Positions 1 to 7,472 of a stretch of 29,415 bases of DNA are shown piece after piece. The first letter of the stretch is position 1; the number at the start of each line of letters is the position of its first letter. The notes beneath the pieces are model-generated. The model had not been told where the DNA came from and searched no databases. It worked only from the letters and a program-made list of their open reading frames with translations. The stretch is from Granulicella sp. GTDB taxonomy: Bacteria > Acidobacteriota > Terriglobia > Terriglobales > Acidobacteriaceae. The DNA is taken from assembly GCA_003133205.1 (NCBI GenBank), contig PKWK01000370.1, forward strand, positions 1-29,415, given 5' to 3'. A program made the position numbers and the translations under genes.

Positions 1-57
1 CAGCCTCAGGCTTGTGTCTCCCCAAAGCTCCAAAGAAACCATAACTCCAGCGTTTTG

Positions 58-139
58 AAGATCTTGCAAATCATCTCCTTTTTTTTCAAGATCTTGCAAA
101 TTCGATAGCCGGTAAGTGGTTTGTTTGGAAGATCATGCA
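58..139. repeat. Short direct repeats ahead of the Cys/His protein gene
   Basis: The 14-base unit AAGATCTTGCAAAT occurs at 58-71 and again at 88-101, exactly 30 bases apart. A degraded third copy (AAGATCATGCA) lies at 129-139. The first six to eight bases form the palindrome AAGATCTT. The repeats lie just upstream of the start at 166, so they could be operator sites or part of a dispersed element. Their role is not known. Confidence 0.5.
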
Positions 140-165
140 CCAATCGATACCCACGGGGGTACACC

Positions 166-1179
166 ATGCCGGCACCAATTCCAGACGTCACTCGCGACCA
201 GCAATGCCACCACTACCAGGCCCCAAGCGGCCAGCGCTGCGGCTCGCCCGCCATCAAAGGCGAATATTACTGCTACCACCACCACATCACGAAAGCCAAC
301 CGCAGAAACCAGCGCGTCCTCATCGATCCCGAGATCACCCGCATGGAAATCCCGGTCATCGAGGACCGCGCCAGCATCTTCGTCGCCCTCGCCGCCGTCC
401 TCCACCGCCTCGCCGAGAACACCATCGACACCCGCCGCGCCGGCCAGATGATCTACGGCCTCCAGGTCGCCATGCAGGCCCTCCCACCCGCACCCGCGGT
501 CCAAACCCAGCCCCCAGCCGAGCAATCAGCATCTACCGGCCCCAGCCCCTGCCATCACCCCGCAGTCCAACCTGCAACCTGCAACTCGCAACCTGAAACC
601 AACCCGCAACCTGCAACCCCGCCGTCCGGCCCTGCAACCATCCCCATCAGCAAGGAGAGTCTCCTCTACTTCCTCCGCTCGCGCCACTGCGCCAGCTGCA
701 ACGCCGAACTATTCCCCGCCTCCGAACTCACCGAGCGCCCTAATCCCGGCGCTCCGCCAGAGGTCATCGAAGAATCCAGACCCGCCCTGCCCGCCCCACA
801 ACCTGCAACTGACAACCTGCAACCTGCAACTGTCCTACCCACTCTTCAGGCCGTCGCCGAGAACCAGCCGCAACTACAGCCGCTTCAAGTACGCCTTCGC
901 CGCGTCCAGCTCCGGAAACAGCCGCTCCTCAGCCTGAAATGCTTTGGAGTGCACGCACCGCCGCCCCGCCTTCACCCGCACCGGATGCTTCAGGTGCAGC
1001 ATCTCGTGGTACAGCAGGTACTCCACCGCGCAACGCGGCGTGTCCGGACGGTCGAACACCCGGCTGACCATAATCGTGTTGTGCGCCGCATCATAGTGGC
1101 CCAGCATCCGGCGAGCATGATGCGCGCTCCACGTCAGCGTAGGCCGCCCAAGCAGCCCGTAGAAGAATCTCGTGTTTAG
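166..1179 (+). CDS. Cys/His-rich protein with N-terminal CGSPA zinc-binding-like motif; C-terminus uncertain
   Basis: Function unknown. The first 40 residues carry a Cys/His cluster (CHHYQAPSGQRCGSPA at about residues 14-29, then YCYHHH) that looks like a small metal-binding knuckle. I recall this type as a recurrent hypothetical protein in Acidobacteria. A helical segment follows at about 60-110 (LAAVLHRLAENTIDTRRAGQ), then a Pro/Gln/Ala-rich linker, and a second CxxC-type element (HCASCNAELF) near residue 180. The ATG at 166 is preferred over an in-frame start at 121 because the conserved part begins there. The linker is encoded by CAACCTGCAAC-type tandem repeats. The last roughly 100 codons (874-1179) lie antisense to the convergent SprT-like gene and look like unconstrained Arg/Pro/Gln-rich sequence. 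The natural end may therefore lie earlier, with the stop lost by repeat slippage. The N-terminal domain is convincing; the full length is not. Confidence 0.6.
   Translation: MPAPIPDVTRDQQCHHYQAPSGQRCGSPAIKGEYYCYHHHITKANRRNQRVLIDPEITRMEIPVIEDRASIFVALAAVLHRLAENTIDTRRAGQMIYGLQVAMQALPPAPAVQTQPPAEQSASTGPSPCHHPAVQPATCNSQPETNPQPATPPSGPATIPISKESLLYFLRSRHCASCNAELFPASELTERPNPGAPPEVIEESRPALPAPQPATDNLQPATVLPTLQAVAENQPQLQPLQVRLRRVQLRKQPLLSLKCFGVHAPPPRLHPHRMLQVQHLVVQQVLHRATRRVRTVEHPADHNRVVRRIIVAQHPASMMRAPRQRRPPKQPVEESRV
568..831. repeat. Two clusters of CAACCTG/CAACT short tandem repeats inside the Cys/His gene
   Basis: Positions 568-617 and 799-831 contain imperfect tandem copies of CAACCTG and CAACTG units. 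They encode the peptide pattern NLQPAT / NPQPAT in the linker. Such units are prone to slippage and could change the reading frame downstream. A related GGTTCGA-type string occurs at 24839-24868. Confidence 0.6.
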
Positions 1180-1656
1180 ACTCTCGAAGACCTCGTCGAG
1201 ATCGTAGTGATGACCCTTCGGCGAGACAATCATCTTGCGCCCGCGGGTCTGGCGAATATGCTCGGCCTGCCGCGCCACCGCCTCCGAGGACACATATCGC
1301 CGATAGCGATCGGCATGCACACGCGCGATCGGCAGCTTTTTGTACAGCTTGGCCAGCAGAATGTGAGCGATGGCTTGGTGGACCGACTCCGGCGCATGCT
1401 CCAGCAGGTCGGACAGCCGCACATGCAGCCGCCCCTCGCGCAGCCGAATCGTCGTATTCAGCGACGTAAATCTGCGGAAGCGGATGTCGAGCGGAGGAAT
1501 GGGCGCACGCGGACGAAGCTCGCGATACTCCCGCTCAAAGATTTCAGTAAGGGCTGTGGACACGCTGGATCCCAGATTAACATGCGGCGCCGGCCCGGAC
1601 GAGGGCACGGATACTCTTTGCCAAAGGGCAAAGACGCCGTCGCTAAACAGGCTCAC
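874..1656 (-). CDS. SprT-like / M48-type zinc metallopeptidase
   Basis: A predicted cytosolic zinc peptidase of 260 aa. The HExxH zinc motif is visible as YHEMLH (His217, Glu218, His221), and His236 in CVHSKAFQAEE is a plausible third ligand. This order resembles SprT/Spartan-like proteases and the YgjP/WLM group. No signal peptide or membrane segment is seen. The ATG at 1656 overlaps the stop of the upstream VWA gene in an ATGA arrangement, so the two are probably translationally coupled. The 3' 306 bases overlap the opposite-strand Cys/His ORF. The substrate is unknown. The metallopeptidase fold is fairly secure, while assignment to SprT rather than a neighbouring clan is less so. Confidence 0.8.
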   Translation of the reverse strand: MSLFSDGVFALWQRVSVPSSGPAPHVNLGSSVSTALTEIFEREYRELRPRAPIPPLDIRFRRFTSLNTTIRLREGRLHVRLSDLLEHAPESVHQAIAHILLAKLYKKLPIARVHADRYRRYVSSEAVARQAEHIRQTRGRKMIVSPKGHHYDLDEVFESLNTRFFYGLLGRPTLTWSAHHARRMLGHYDAAHNTIMVSRVFDRPDTPRCAVEYLLYHEMLHLKHPVRVKAGRRCVHSKAFQAEERLFPELDAAKAYLKRL

Positions 1657-3734
1657 TTCGGTGCGGCTGCCCCTCCAGCAGGCGCGACCGCCGGATCCGC
1701 CGGAGGCCCTGACGCCGGGGCTGCAGGCGTGGGCGCCGCAGGAGCCGCCGGAATTACCGTAGGCTCTGTCGGCGCTGGCGCGGGTGCGGCCATCGCCTGG
1801 AGCGGATCCAGGCGCGCGACCGACGCAACCGGAACTTCGACCGCTCCAACTTTGTCCGAAACCAAGTCGTGAATGGCGGTCCGCAGATAATACTGCCCCT
1901 TCACCGGCACGCTGATCTCCTGGTGGAACGCCATGCCGCCAACCAGCAACTTGGCATAGTCGGCGGGAGTCAGATACGTGTGAAGGCGGTTGCTGGCGGT
2001 AATGAGCTTCTCTCCATCGCTGTTATAAACGAAGGTCCAGACCTCGATGGCGCAATGCCGGTTGCCGCTGGGTTCCTGGCGACAACTCACCGCGTGCGGA
2101 TCCGGCACCAGGTCCACCCCATACTCCCGGTACGGGCCCTGGACCTTCACCTTCGGATCAGGATTGGTCTGATTTGTCTGCAAAGGCGCGTCTTCGGGAG
2201 GCGTGTTTGCCGGACGGATGCGCACCTTGAACAGAATCTCCGCAGGATCCGGACCGCCATGCATCATGGCCGTCGCCATCGTGGTGGGTTGGATGACGGC
2301 AGTTGCTGCCGACTGCGCGTTCAGTTTGTTCCGGTCATTGGGATCGACGGCATAGTAGCCATTTCGATAACTGAGCTTAATGTTTGGCTCATCGACCTTG
2401 ATCTTGATCGTACGAAACCGTGCATCCCACTCCGTATTGGTTGGCGAATACGTCAGCGTATAGTAGTTCGAGCCATTGTCGATCGCCTTCGCCACGGCCT
2501 GGGTCAGATTGTTGGTGTTCACGTACGCCTGGCCTCCCGTGTCCTCCGCCATGGCGAACATCGTCTCGTGCTCCTGCGCCGTGTTCATCTGGAAATTCAT
2601 GAGATTGGTCGCAGCGGTGGCTCCGCTGTCTACGCCAATCGTCGTATCGGTCCCGCTGGCAAAGTTCTGCGACGGGTCGGTCATCACCCCGCGCGCATCC
2701 ACCGGATACACAGCCACTTGCGCGCGCGTGAGCAAGTTGTCGGTCTTGCGCACCTCCTCGTCGTTGCGCACTACCGAGTCGTTCGGGTCCTGCTCATTGA
2801 CGTTGGGCTCGACGTTCAGCGGGAAGGAGCCCGAGAACCAGATCACATTCTTCCGTCCCGGGATACCCACAAGGTACCGTGCCAGAAGGTCGAATGCATT
2901 CAGCGTGTACTGCGCCCGCATATCCTGCTGAAACGATGCATTCATTGCCTGGAATCGATTGACCGAATCCACCATCTCCTGGGTCACCATGCCCTCAACC
3001 GCGGTCGGGTCATTGGCAAGAGCGTCCGAGAGCGTCGTGCTGCCGATTGGCCCGCCATTGACCGGGTCTGACAGGATCTGCGACGCCTGGGGCGCGCCCT
3101 TCGACTGCGTCAGCGCTGCCTTCAACACCTCCATATCGGAAGTGAACCCCTGCAGCATGGTCAGCTTCGTGGTCAGGCCGAAAATCGCAATGCGCGTGCC
3201 GGCAGGTGCCTTGTTCAGGTAGTCGAGCAACTGCTTGCGCGCATAAGGCTGCGCAGTCAACGGCGTGTTCAGATAGTCGAGTAGCAGTATGTTTACCGGC
3301 CCATTCACCGGCGCGGCCGACTTATTGGTGAACAGTCCCGGAGGCAGCTTGGGCGCCGGCGCAATCTGCGTATCCGAAGCTGGCGAAGGGGTGTGCTCCT
3401 CGAAATGCCGGACCGTCTGCGGCTTGTTGTTCTCCAGCAGCGTGAAGTCCGACGGCTTGAGACCGTGGACCGGGTTCCCGTGCGAATCGGAGACCACCAC
3501 ATCGATCACCACCAGGTTGCTGTAAGCGCGGATCGTCGTGATCTGACTCGAGTTCTGCTGCTGGCCAACCGGCGCTCCTCCCGGACCCGCTTGGATGGTG
3601 GCTGGAGGCGCAGAAGGACTCGCCTGGCCGCGCATCGGCACAGCAAAGCACACGGCTGCGACCGCAATTGCAGCAAGTGATTGGAACGGTAGTGACGGAA
3701 ATAGACGATCCAACGGCGCCTCCTGCGGCTGCAT
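1653..3734 (-). CDS. Secreted VWFA-related acidobacterial protein (TIGR03436-like)
   Basis: A 693-aa exported protein with a von Willebrand factor A-type domain, probably for metal-dependent protein binding at or outside the inner membrane. An N-terminal hydrophobic segment (about residues 18-34, SLAAIAVAAVCFAVPM) ends in a signal-peptidase-like region. The N-terminal block SNLVVIDVVVSD, followed by GLKPSDFTLLENNKPQ (about 72-106), is typical of the acidobacterial VWFA family. The VWA core starts near residue 147 (NILLLDYLNT), with a degenerate MIDAS Asp at about 153. GRKNVIWFSGSFP and an AEDTGGQAYVNTNNL segment follow. The tail is Ala/Pro-rich. The reading frame is open upstream to 4157, but that part covers the preceding GNAT gene. 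The ATG at 3734, just before the signal peptide and with an upstream GGAG, is chosen instead. The SprT-like gene follows with a 4-base overlap. Confidence 0.85.
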   Translation of the reverse strand: MQPQEAPLDRLFPSLPFQSLAAIAVAAVCFAVPMRGQASPSAPPATIQAGPGGAPVGQQQNSSQITTIRAYSNLVVIDVVVSDSHGNPVHGLKPSDFTLLENNKPQTVRHFEEHTPSPASDTQIAPAPKLPPGLFTNKSAAPVNGPVNILLLDYLNTPLTAQPYARKQLLDYLNKAPAGTRIAIFGLTTKLTMLQGFTSDMEVLKAALTQSKGAPQASQILSDPVNGGPIGSTTLSDALANDPTAVEGMVTQEMVDSVNRFQAMNASFQQDMRAQYTLNAFDLLARYLVGIPGRKNVIWFSGSFPLNVEPNVNEQDPNDSVVRNDEEVRKTDNLLTRAQVAVYPVDARGVMTDPSQNFASGTDTTIGVDSGATAATNLMNFQMNTAQEHETMFAMAEDTGGQAYVNTNNLTQAVAKAIDNGSNYYTLTYSPTNTEWDARFRTIKIKVDEPNIKLSYRNGYYAVDPNDRNKLNAQSAATAVIQPTTMATAMMHGGPDPAEILFKVRIRPANTPPEDAPLQTNQTNPDPKVKVQGPYREYGVDLVPDPHAVSCRQEPSGNRHCAIEVWTFVYNSDGEKLITASNRLHTYLTPADYAKLLVGGMAFHQEISVPVKGQYYLRTAIHDLVSDKVGAVEVPVASVARLDPLQAMAAPAPAPTEPTVIPAAPAAPTPAAPASGPPADPAVAPAGGAAAPK

Positions 3735-3859
3735 GACAAGGATACACTCCGTTAGACGATTGAGATGGATCGTTTGTCGCAGCGGCAGCGACTCTATTCG
3801 GCAGTCTCCGACCGGGATATGCCGCCTGGGCGAGCGCCGTACTTCCCGATAATCAGCCC

Positions 3860-4531
3860 TTACTTGTTGACTTGAGGGGCGGTCGCGGCAGTTGATTCGG
3901 CAGTAGGTTGAGACCCGTCTTCCGCAGGGTGGGCGATGTGGCCCACCTGGAGCTTGACCAGTTCGGGCTGGGCAATCCTGGTCGGCCCGAGAACGGCGAT
4001 TCTGGGCAGAGGACCGCGCACCATGGCAACCTCGTCGCAAGCGTAGAGGCGCGGGCAGGCCTGGCAGTCCTTGTATATCTTGTCGGGCAGTGTGGTGCGG
4101 TCGGCAATCCGAAAGCCGAAGTGGAAGAAAAAGTCGGGAATCCGGGTAAAAAGGCACACGGACACGACGCCTTGCAAATCGGCTTCTTCGAGCAGGGCGA
4201 GGAGCAAGCGGCCCCCGGCTCCCTGCCCTTTCGCCTCCGGCTTGACCACGATGGATCGAACCTCGGCCAGATGAGGGCCGTACAAATGAAGCGCGCCGCA
4301 GCCAAGAAATATCCCGCCCTCAGACTCGGCGACAAAGAAGTCGCGGACGTTCTCGCAGATCTCCGCGTAACTGCGCCGGAGCAAGGTGCCGTCGCCAGAG
4401 AGCGAGTTGACCAACTCGAAGACGTTCACCGCGTCCTGCAGTCTCGCCTGGCGCACGACCGCGCCGCCGACGCGGGTGCGCGTCGATGCGGTGGACTCGC
4501 TGGCGGCCATCAGGGAAGCCGTACTGCTCAT
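3860..4531 (-). CDS. argA: GNAT N-acetyltransferase, probable short-type N-acetylglutamate synthase
   Basis: Likely makes N-acetylglutamate from glutamate and acetyl-CoA, the first step of arginine synthesis. The 223-aa protein has GNAT motif A at about residues 91-110 (EVRSIVVKPEAKGQGAG), with the acetyl-CoA loop KGQGAG at 101-106. The block FFFHFGF and a three-cysteine stretch DCQACPRLYAC (Cys156, 159, 165) match the stand-alone or ArgH-fused short NAGS type known from mycobacteria and marine bacteria. It is not the classical kinase-fused ArgA. A roughly 50-residue low-complexity tail and a Ser/Thr-rich N-terminus make it longer than usual. The ATG directly abuts the argH stop (TAGATG), making it the last gene of the arg operon. 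The substrate is inferred from context and motifs. Confidence 0.8.
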   Translation of the reverse strand: MSSTASLMAASESTASTRTRVGGAVVRQARLQDAVNVFELVNSLSGDGTLLRRSYAEICENVRDFFVAESEGGIFLGCGALHLYGPHLAEVRSIVVKPEAKGQGAGGRLLLALLEEADLQGVVSVCLFTRIPDFFFHFGFRIADRTTLPDKIYKDCQACPRLYACDEVAMVRGPLPRIAVLGPTRIAQPELVKLQVGHIAHPAEDGSQPTAESTAATAPQVNK

Positions 4532-6196
4532 CTAGTTATTGTCCTCCAAATTCTGCTTCGCCGCAGCCAGAGCGACGGCCACGCGCGCGCGAGCGGTACC
4601 TCCGACGACATCATGGCAATCGAGAGTCGCTTCGAGCGTGATGGCGTCGAAAAAGTCTTCGGCAAAAGCGTCTGACAAGGTGCGAAGTTCAACCAGGGTC
4701 AAGTCATTCAACTCGCGACCGCTTTCGAGACCGAGGCGTACAGCGTTGCCGATGATCTCATGCGCCTTGCGGAACGGCACGCCTTTGTTCGAGAGATAGG
4801 TGGCCGCGGCCATCGCGTTTAGATACCCGGTGGTCGCGGCTGTCTTCATGCGGTCGAAGCGGAATCGCAACGAGCGCGTGAACCCAGGCAGAACCCGAAG
4901 GATGCCGGCGGTTGTGTCCGCAGCGTCGAAGACGGGCTCCTGGCCTTCCTGCAAATCCTTGTTGTACGCGAGCGGCAGACCCTTGATCAGCACAGTGAGC
5001 GTTGTCGCCGAACCGACGAGCCGCGCGCACTTGCCGCGGATCAATTCCGTAAAGTCCGGATTCTTCTTCTGCGGCATCGCGCTCGATCCAGTCGAGAAGG
5101 CTTCGGGCAGATCAAGGAATCCAAACTCTGCCGTGGAATAAAGGGTGAGCTCTTCGGCGAAGCGCGAGATGTGAATGCCAAGCGTGGCCAGAGCCTGCGT
5201 GAACTCAAGCATGAAGTCACGGTCGCTGGTTGCATCCATGCTGTTGGGCGTAGGACCGTCGAAGCCCAGGGCTTCGGCGGCAATTGTCCGGTCGAGCGCA
5301 ATCGTCGCACCGGCAACTGCGCCCGACCCGAGAGGACACAGATTCATGCGCTTGCGTGCGTCCACGAGGCGAGTGCTATCGCGCTCAATCATGCTCGAAT
5401 ATGCAAGCAGCCAGTGCGCTACGAGGACAGGCTCCGCCCGCTGCAGATGCGTGTAAGAAGGCATCACGGAATCGCCCGCTCGTCCGGCGAGTTCCACAAG
5501 GGCGGACGCCCACTCGCGCAGGCCTTTCACCGTCACGCCGATTGCGTCACGCACGAACAAGCGCATGTCCGTGGCAATCTGCTCGTTGCGGCTGCGCCCC
5601 GTATGGAGCTTCAGCGCAAGATCGCCGATCAGCTTCGTCAGTTGAAGCTCCACAAAGTGGTGAATGTCTTCGGCGTGAGGAGAAGAGGCGACGAGATCAG
5701 CGTCCGACCTGCCGAAGACTTCCTCGCCAGCATATTCGTGGCCGAGCTTGAGATTCTCCTGGACGGCGAAGTGGGTCCTCAGTTTGACCAGAATCGGATC
5801 GTCATCGGCCAGAGCGATGCGCGCGTACTTCACATGGTGACTGAGAAATTCGGGCTGTTTGCGAAGCCAGCGACGGATGAGCCCTGGCGTCGCGCCTAAC
5901 TCGGCAGCTAGCCGCCTGGGGCTGATCACGCCAGGTTCATCCGGGGTGAAATCTGCCGTAATATCTCCGACTCCGTCCAGGCCGTCGACCATCATTTCGA
6001 GTTCGGCATCGGTGAGGATGCCCGCGGCAGCAATCATCCGGGCATGCGCCTTCGAGGCCGCAACCTCTTGCGGAAGAAGTCGCACGTCGAACGGAAACGA
6101 GCGTTGCCATTGCTCGAACGCGCGATCGAGCGGTTCACGGAAGCGGCCGGACCACATTTTGCTTCCGGCCGCTTCGTGCTGAGTTGCTTCGCTCAC
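4532..6196 (-). CDS. argH: Argininosuccinate lyase with a large N-terminal-region insertion
   Basis: Splits argininosuccinate into arginine and fumarate, the last step of arginine synthesis, in the cytosol. Family hallmarks are clear: MWSGRF near the start, AEDIHHFVE (175-183), LHTGRSRNEQIATD (197-210), SYTHLQRAEP with His250, and the signature GSSAMPQKKNP at 370-380 containing the catalytic serine loop. It is 554 aa, against about 460 for typical ArgH. The excess is an insertion of about 75 residues between the first helices and AEDIHH, roughly residues 78-172. Part of it (SPRRLAAELGATPGLIRRWL, 92-111) reads like a helix-turn-helix. The start ATG overlaps the argG stop by ATGA, and the GNAT gene abuts the 3' end. 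All recognised catalytic blocks remain, so activity is expected. Confidence 0.95.
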   Translation of the reverse strand: MSEATQHEAAGSKMWSGRFREPLDRAFEQWQRSFPFDVRLLPQEVAASKAHARMIAAAGILTDAELEMMVDGLDGVGDITADFTPDEPGVISPRRLAAELGATPGLIRRWLRKQPEFLSHHVKYARIALADDDPILVKLRTHFAVQENLKLGHEYAGEEVFGRSDADLVASSPHAEDIHHFVELQLTKLIGDLALKLHTGRSRNEQIATDMRLFVRDAIGVTVKGLREWASALVELAGRAGDSVMPSYTHLQRAEPVLVAHWLLAYSSMIERDSTRLVDARKRMNLCPLGSGAVAGATIALDRTIAAEALGFDGPTPNSMDATSDRDFMLEFTQALATLGIHISRFAEELTLYSTAEFGFLDLPEAFSTGSSAMPQKKNPDFTELIRGKCARLVGSATTLTVLIKGLPLAYNKDLQEGQEPVFDAADTTAGILRVLPGFTRSLRFRFDRMKTAATTGYLNAMAAATYLSNKGVPFRKAHEIIGNAVRLGLESGRELNDLTLVELRTLSDAFAEDFFDAITLEATLDCHDVVGGTARARVAVALAAAKQNLEDNN

Positions 6197-7413
6197 TTCG
6201 CGAGTTCCTTTTCCTTCAGCTTGCCCATCACCTGAGCGCGAACGCGGGCGGGAAGACCAAGTATCTTGATGAATCCGGCGGCGTCCTTCTGGTCGTAACT
6301 CTCGCCCATGGTGAACGACGAAAGATCGACGTTGTAGAGCGACACTGGCGACTGGCGGCTAACAGACGACACATTGCCCTTGTAGAGCGCGAGCTTGACC
6401 GATCCGGTTACATTCTCCTCGGCCGTGGTGAAGAAGGCGTCGAGAGCTTCGCGCAGTGGCGTAAACCACAGTCCGAAGTAGACCAGTTCGGCGTACTTCA
6501 GCGCGAGCGTCTCCTTGAAGTGCGCGGTTTCGCGATCGAGCGTCAGCGATTCAAGCTGCCGAATCGCTTCGAGGATGAGCGTGCCGCCGGGCGTCTCGTA
6601 CGCGCCGCGCGACTTCATGCCAACGAAGCGGTTCTCGACGATATCGATGCGGCCGATCGCGTTGCGGCCGCCAATCTCGTTGAGCAGCTCGACGAGTTGG
6701 ACGGGCGGAAGCTTCTGCCCATTCACCGAAACCGGCGTGCCGCGCTCGAAGCCAATCTCGACGAACTCCTCGCGATCGGGCGCTTCTTGCGGGGATTTGC
6801 TCATGCGCCACGTGGTGGGGTCGACGGGCTTGTCGGTGCCTTCGAGTTCCCCGCCCTCGTGGGAGACGTGCCAGAGGTTGCGGTCGCGCGAGTGGATCTT
6901 GGTGCGTGAGGCCTCGACCTCAACATGGTGCGCCGCAGCGTAGTCGAGACAGTCTTCGCGCGAGACAAGCGCCCACTCGCGCCACGGTACGATCACCTTG
7001 AGTTGCGGCGCGAGCGCCTGGAATGCGTGTTCGAAGCGGACCTGGTCATTTCCCTTGCCCGTCGAGCCGTGCGCCAGCGCAGTCGCGCCTTCGGCCAGCG
7101 CGACCTCGACCTGGTGCTTCGCAATGACAGGCCGTGCGATAGACGTTCCGAGCATGTATTTGTGCTCGTAGACTGCGCCCGCCCGGACGGTGGGGAAGAC
7201 ATATTCGCTGAGAAATTCTTCGCGAAGATCCTTCACGATGGCCTTCTTGGCGCCAGTCTTGTACGCCTTCTCCACGACAGCGTCGAGGTCTTCGCCCTGG
7301 CCCACATCGGCGATGAACGCAATGACATCGTAGCCATAGTTTTCATTCAGCCACGGAATGATGATCGAGGTGTCGAGACCACCGGAGTATGCGAGGACTA
7401 CTTTTTCTGCCAT
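6193..7413 (-). CDS. argG: Argininosuccinate synthase
   Basis: Condenses citrulline and aspartate with ATP to give argininosuccinate. The 406-aa length is normal for the family. The N-type ATP pyrophosphatase P-loop AYSGGLDTS is at residues 8-16, and the second signature GSTGKGNDQVRFE is at 116-128. MSKSPQEAPD and GGRNAIGRIDIVENRFVGMK follow in the expected order. A GAAGGG Shine-Dalgarno lies 7 bases before the ATG. There is a 59-base gap after argF, the largest inside the operon, and a 4-base ATGA overlap with argH downstream. Nothing unusual was seen. Confidence 0.98.
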   Translation of the reverse strand: MAEKVVLAYSGGLDTSIIIPWLNENYGYDVIAFIADVGQGEDLDAVVEKAYKTGAKKAIVKDLREEFLSEYVFPTVRAGAVYEHKYMLGTSIARPVIAKHQVEVALAEGATALAHGSTGKGNDQVRFEHAFQALAPQLKVIVPWREWALVSREDCLDYAAAHHVEVEASRTKIHSRDRNLWHVSHEGGELEGTDKPVDPTTWRMSKSPQEAPDREEFVEIGFERGTPVSVNGQKLPPVQLVELLNEIGGRNAIGRIDIVENRFVGMKSRGAYETPGGTLILEAIRQLESLTLDRETAHFKETLALKYAELVYFGLWFTPLREALDAFFTTAEENVTGSVKLALYKGNVSSVSRQSPVSLYNVDLSSFTMGESYDQKDAAGFIKILGLPARVRAQVMGKLKEKELAK

Positions 7414-7472
7414 TACGTTTCCCTTCTTTCGCGGCGCCTTGAGTATGTGCGCGGGTTAGCGGGCGAGCTTAG

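Noticed and set aside
58..139. CRISPR-like repeat
   Set aside because: Only two exact 14-base copies, no regular spacers and no cas genes nearby.
1869..3071. 400-aa open frame on the plus strand
   Set aside because: It is antisense to the VWA gene, rich in Arg/His/Val and matches no family; a GC-bias shadow.
3735..4157. Longer start for the VWA protein
   Set aside because: The extra 141 residues lie over the GNAT gene end, are Arg/Pro/Ser-rich and would bury the signal peptide.
3908..4675. 255-aa plus-strand open frame
   Set aside because: Antisense to the GNAT and argH genes, with no recognisable motifs or ribosome site.
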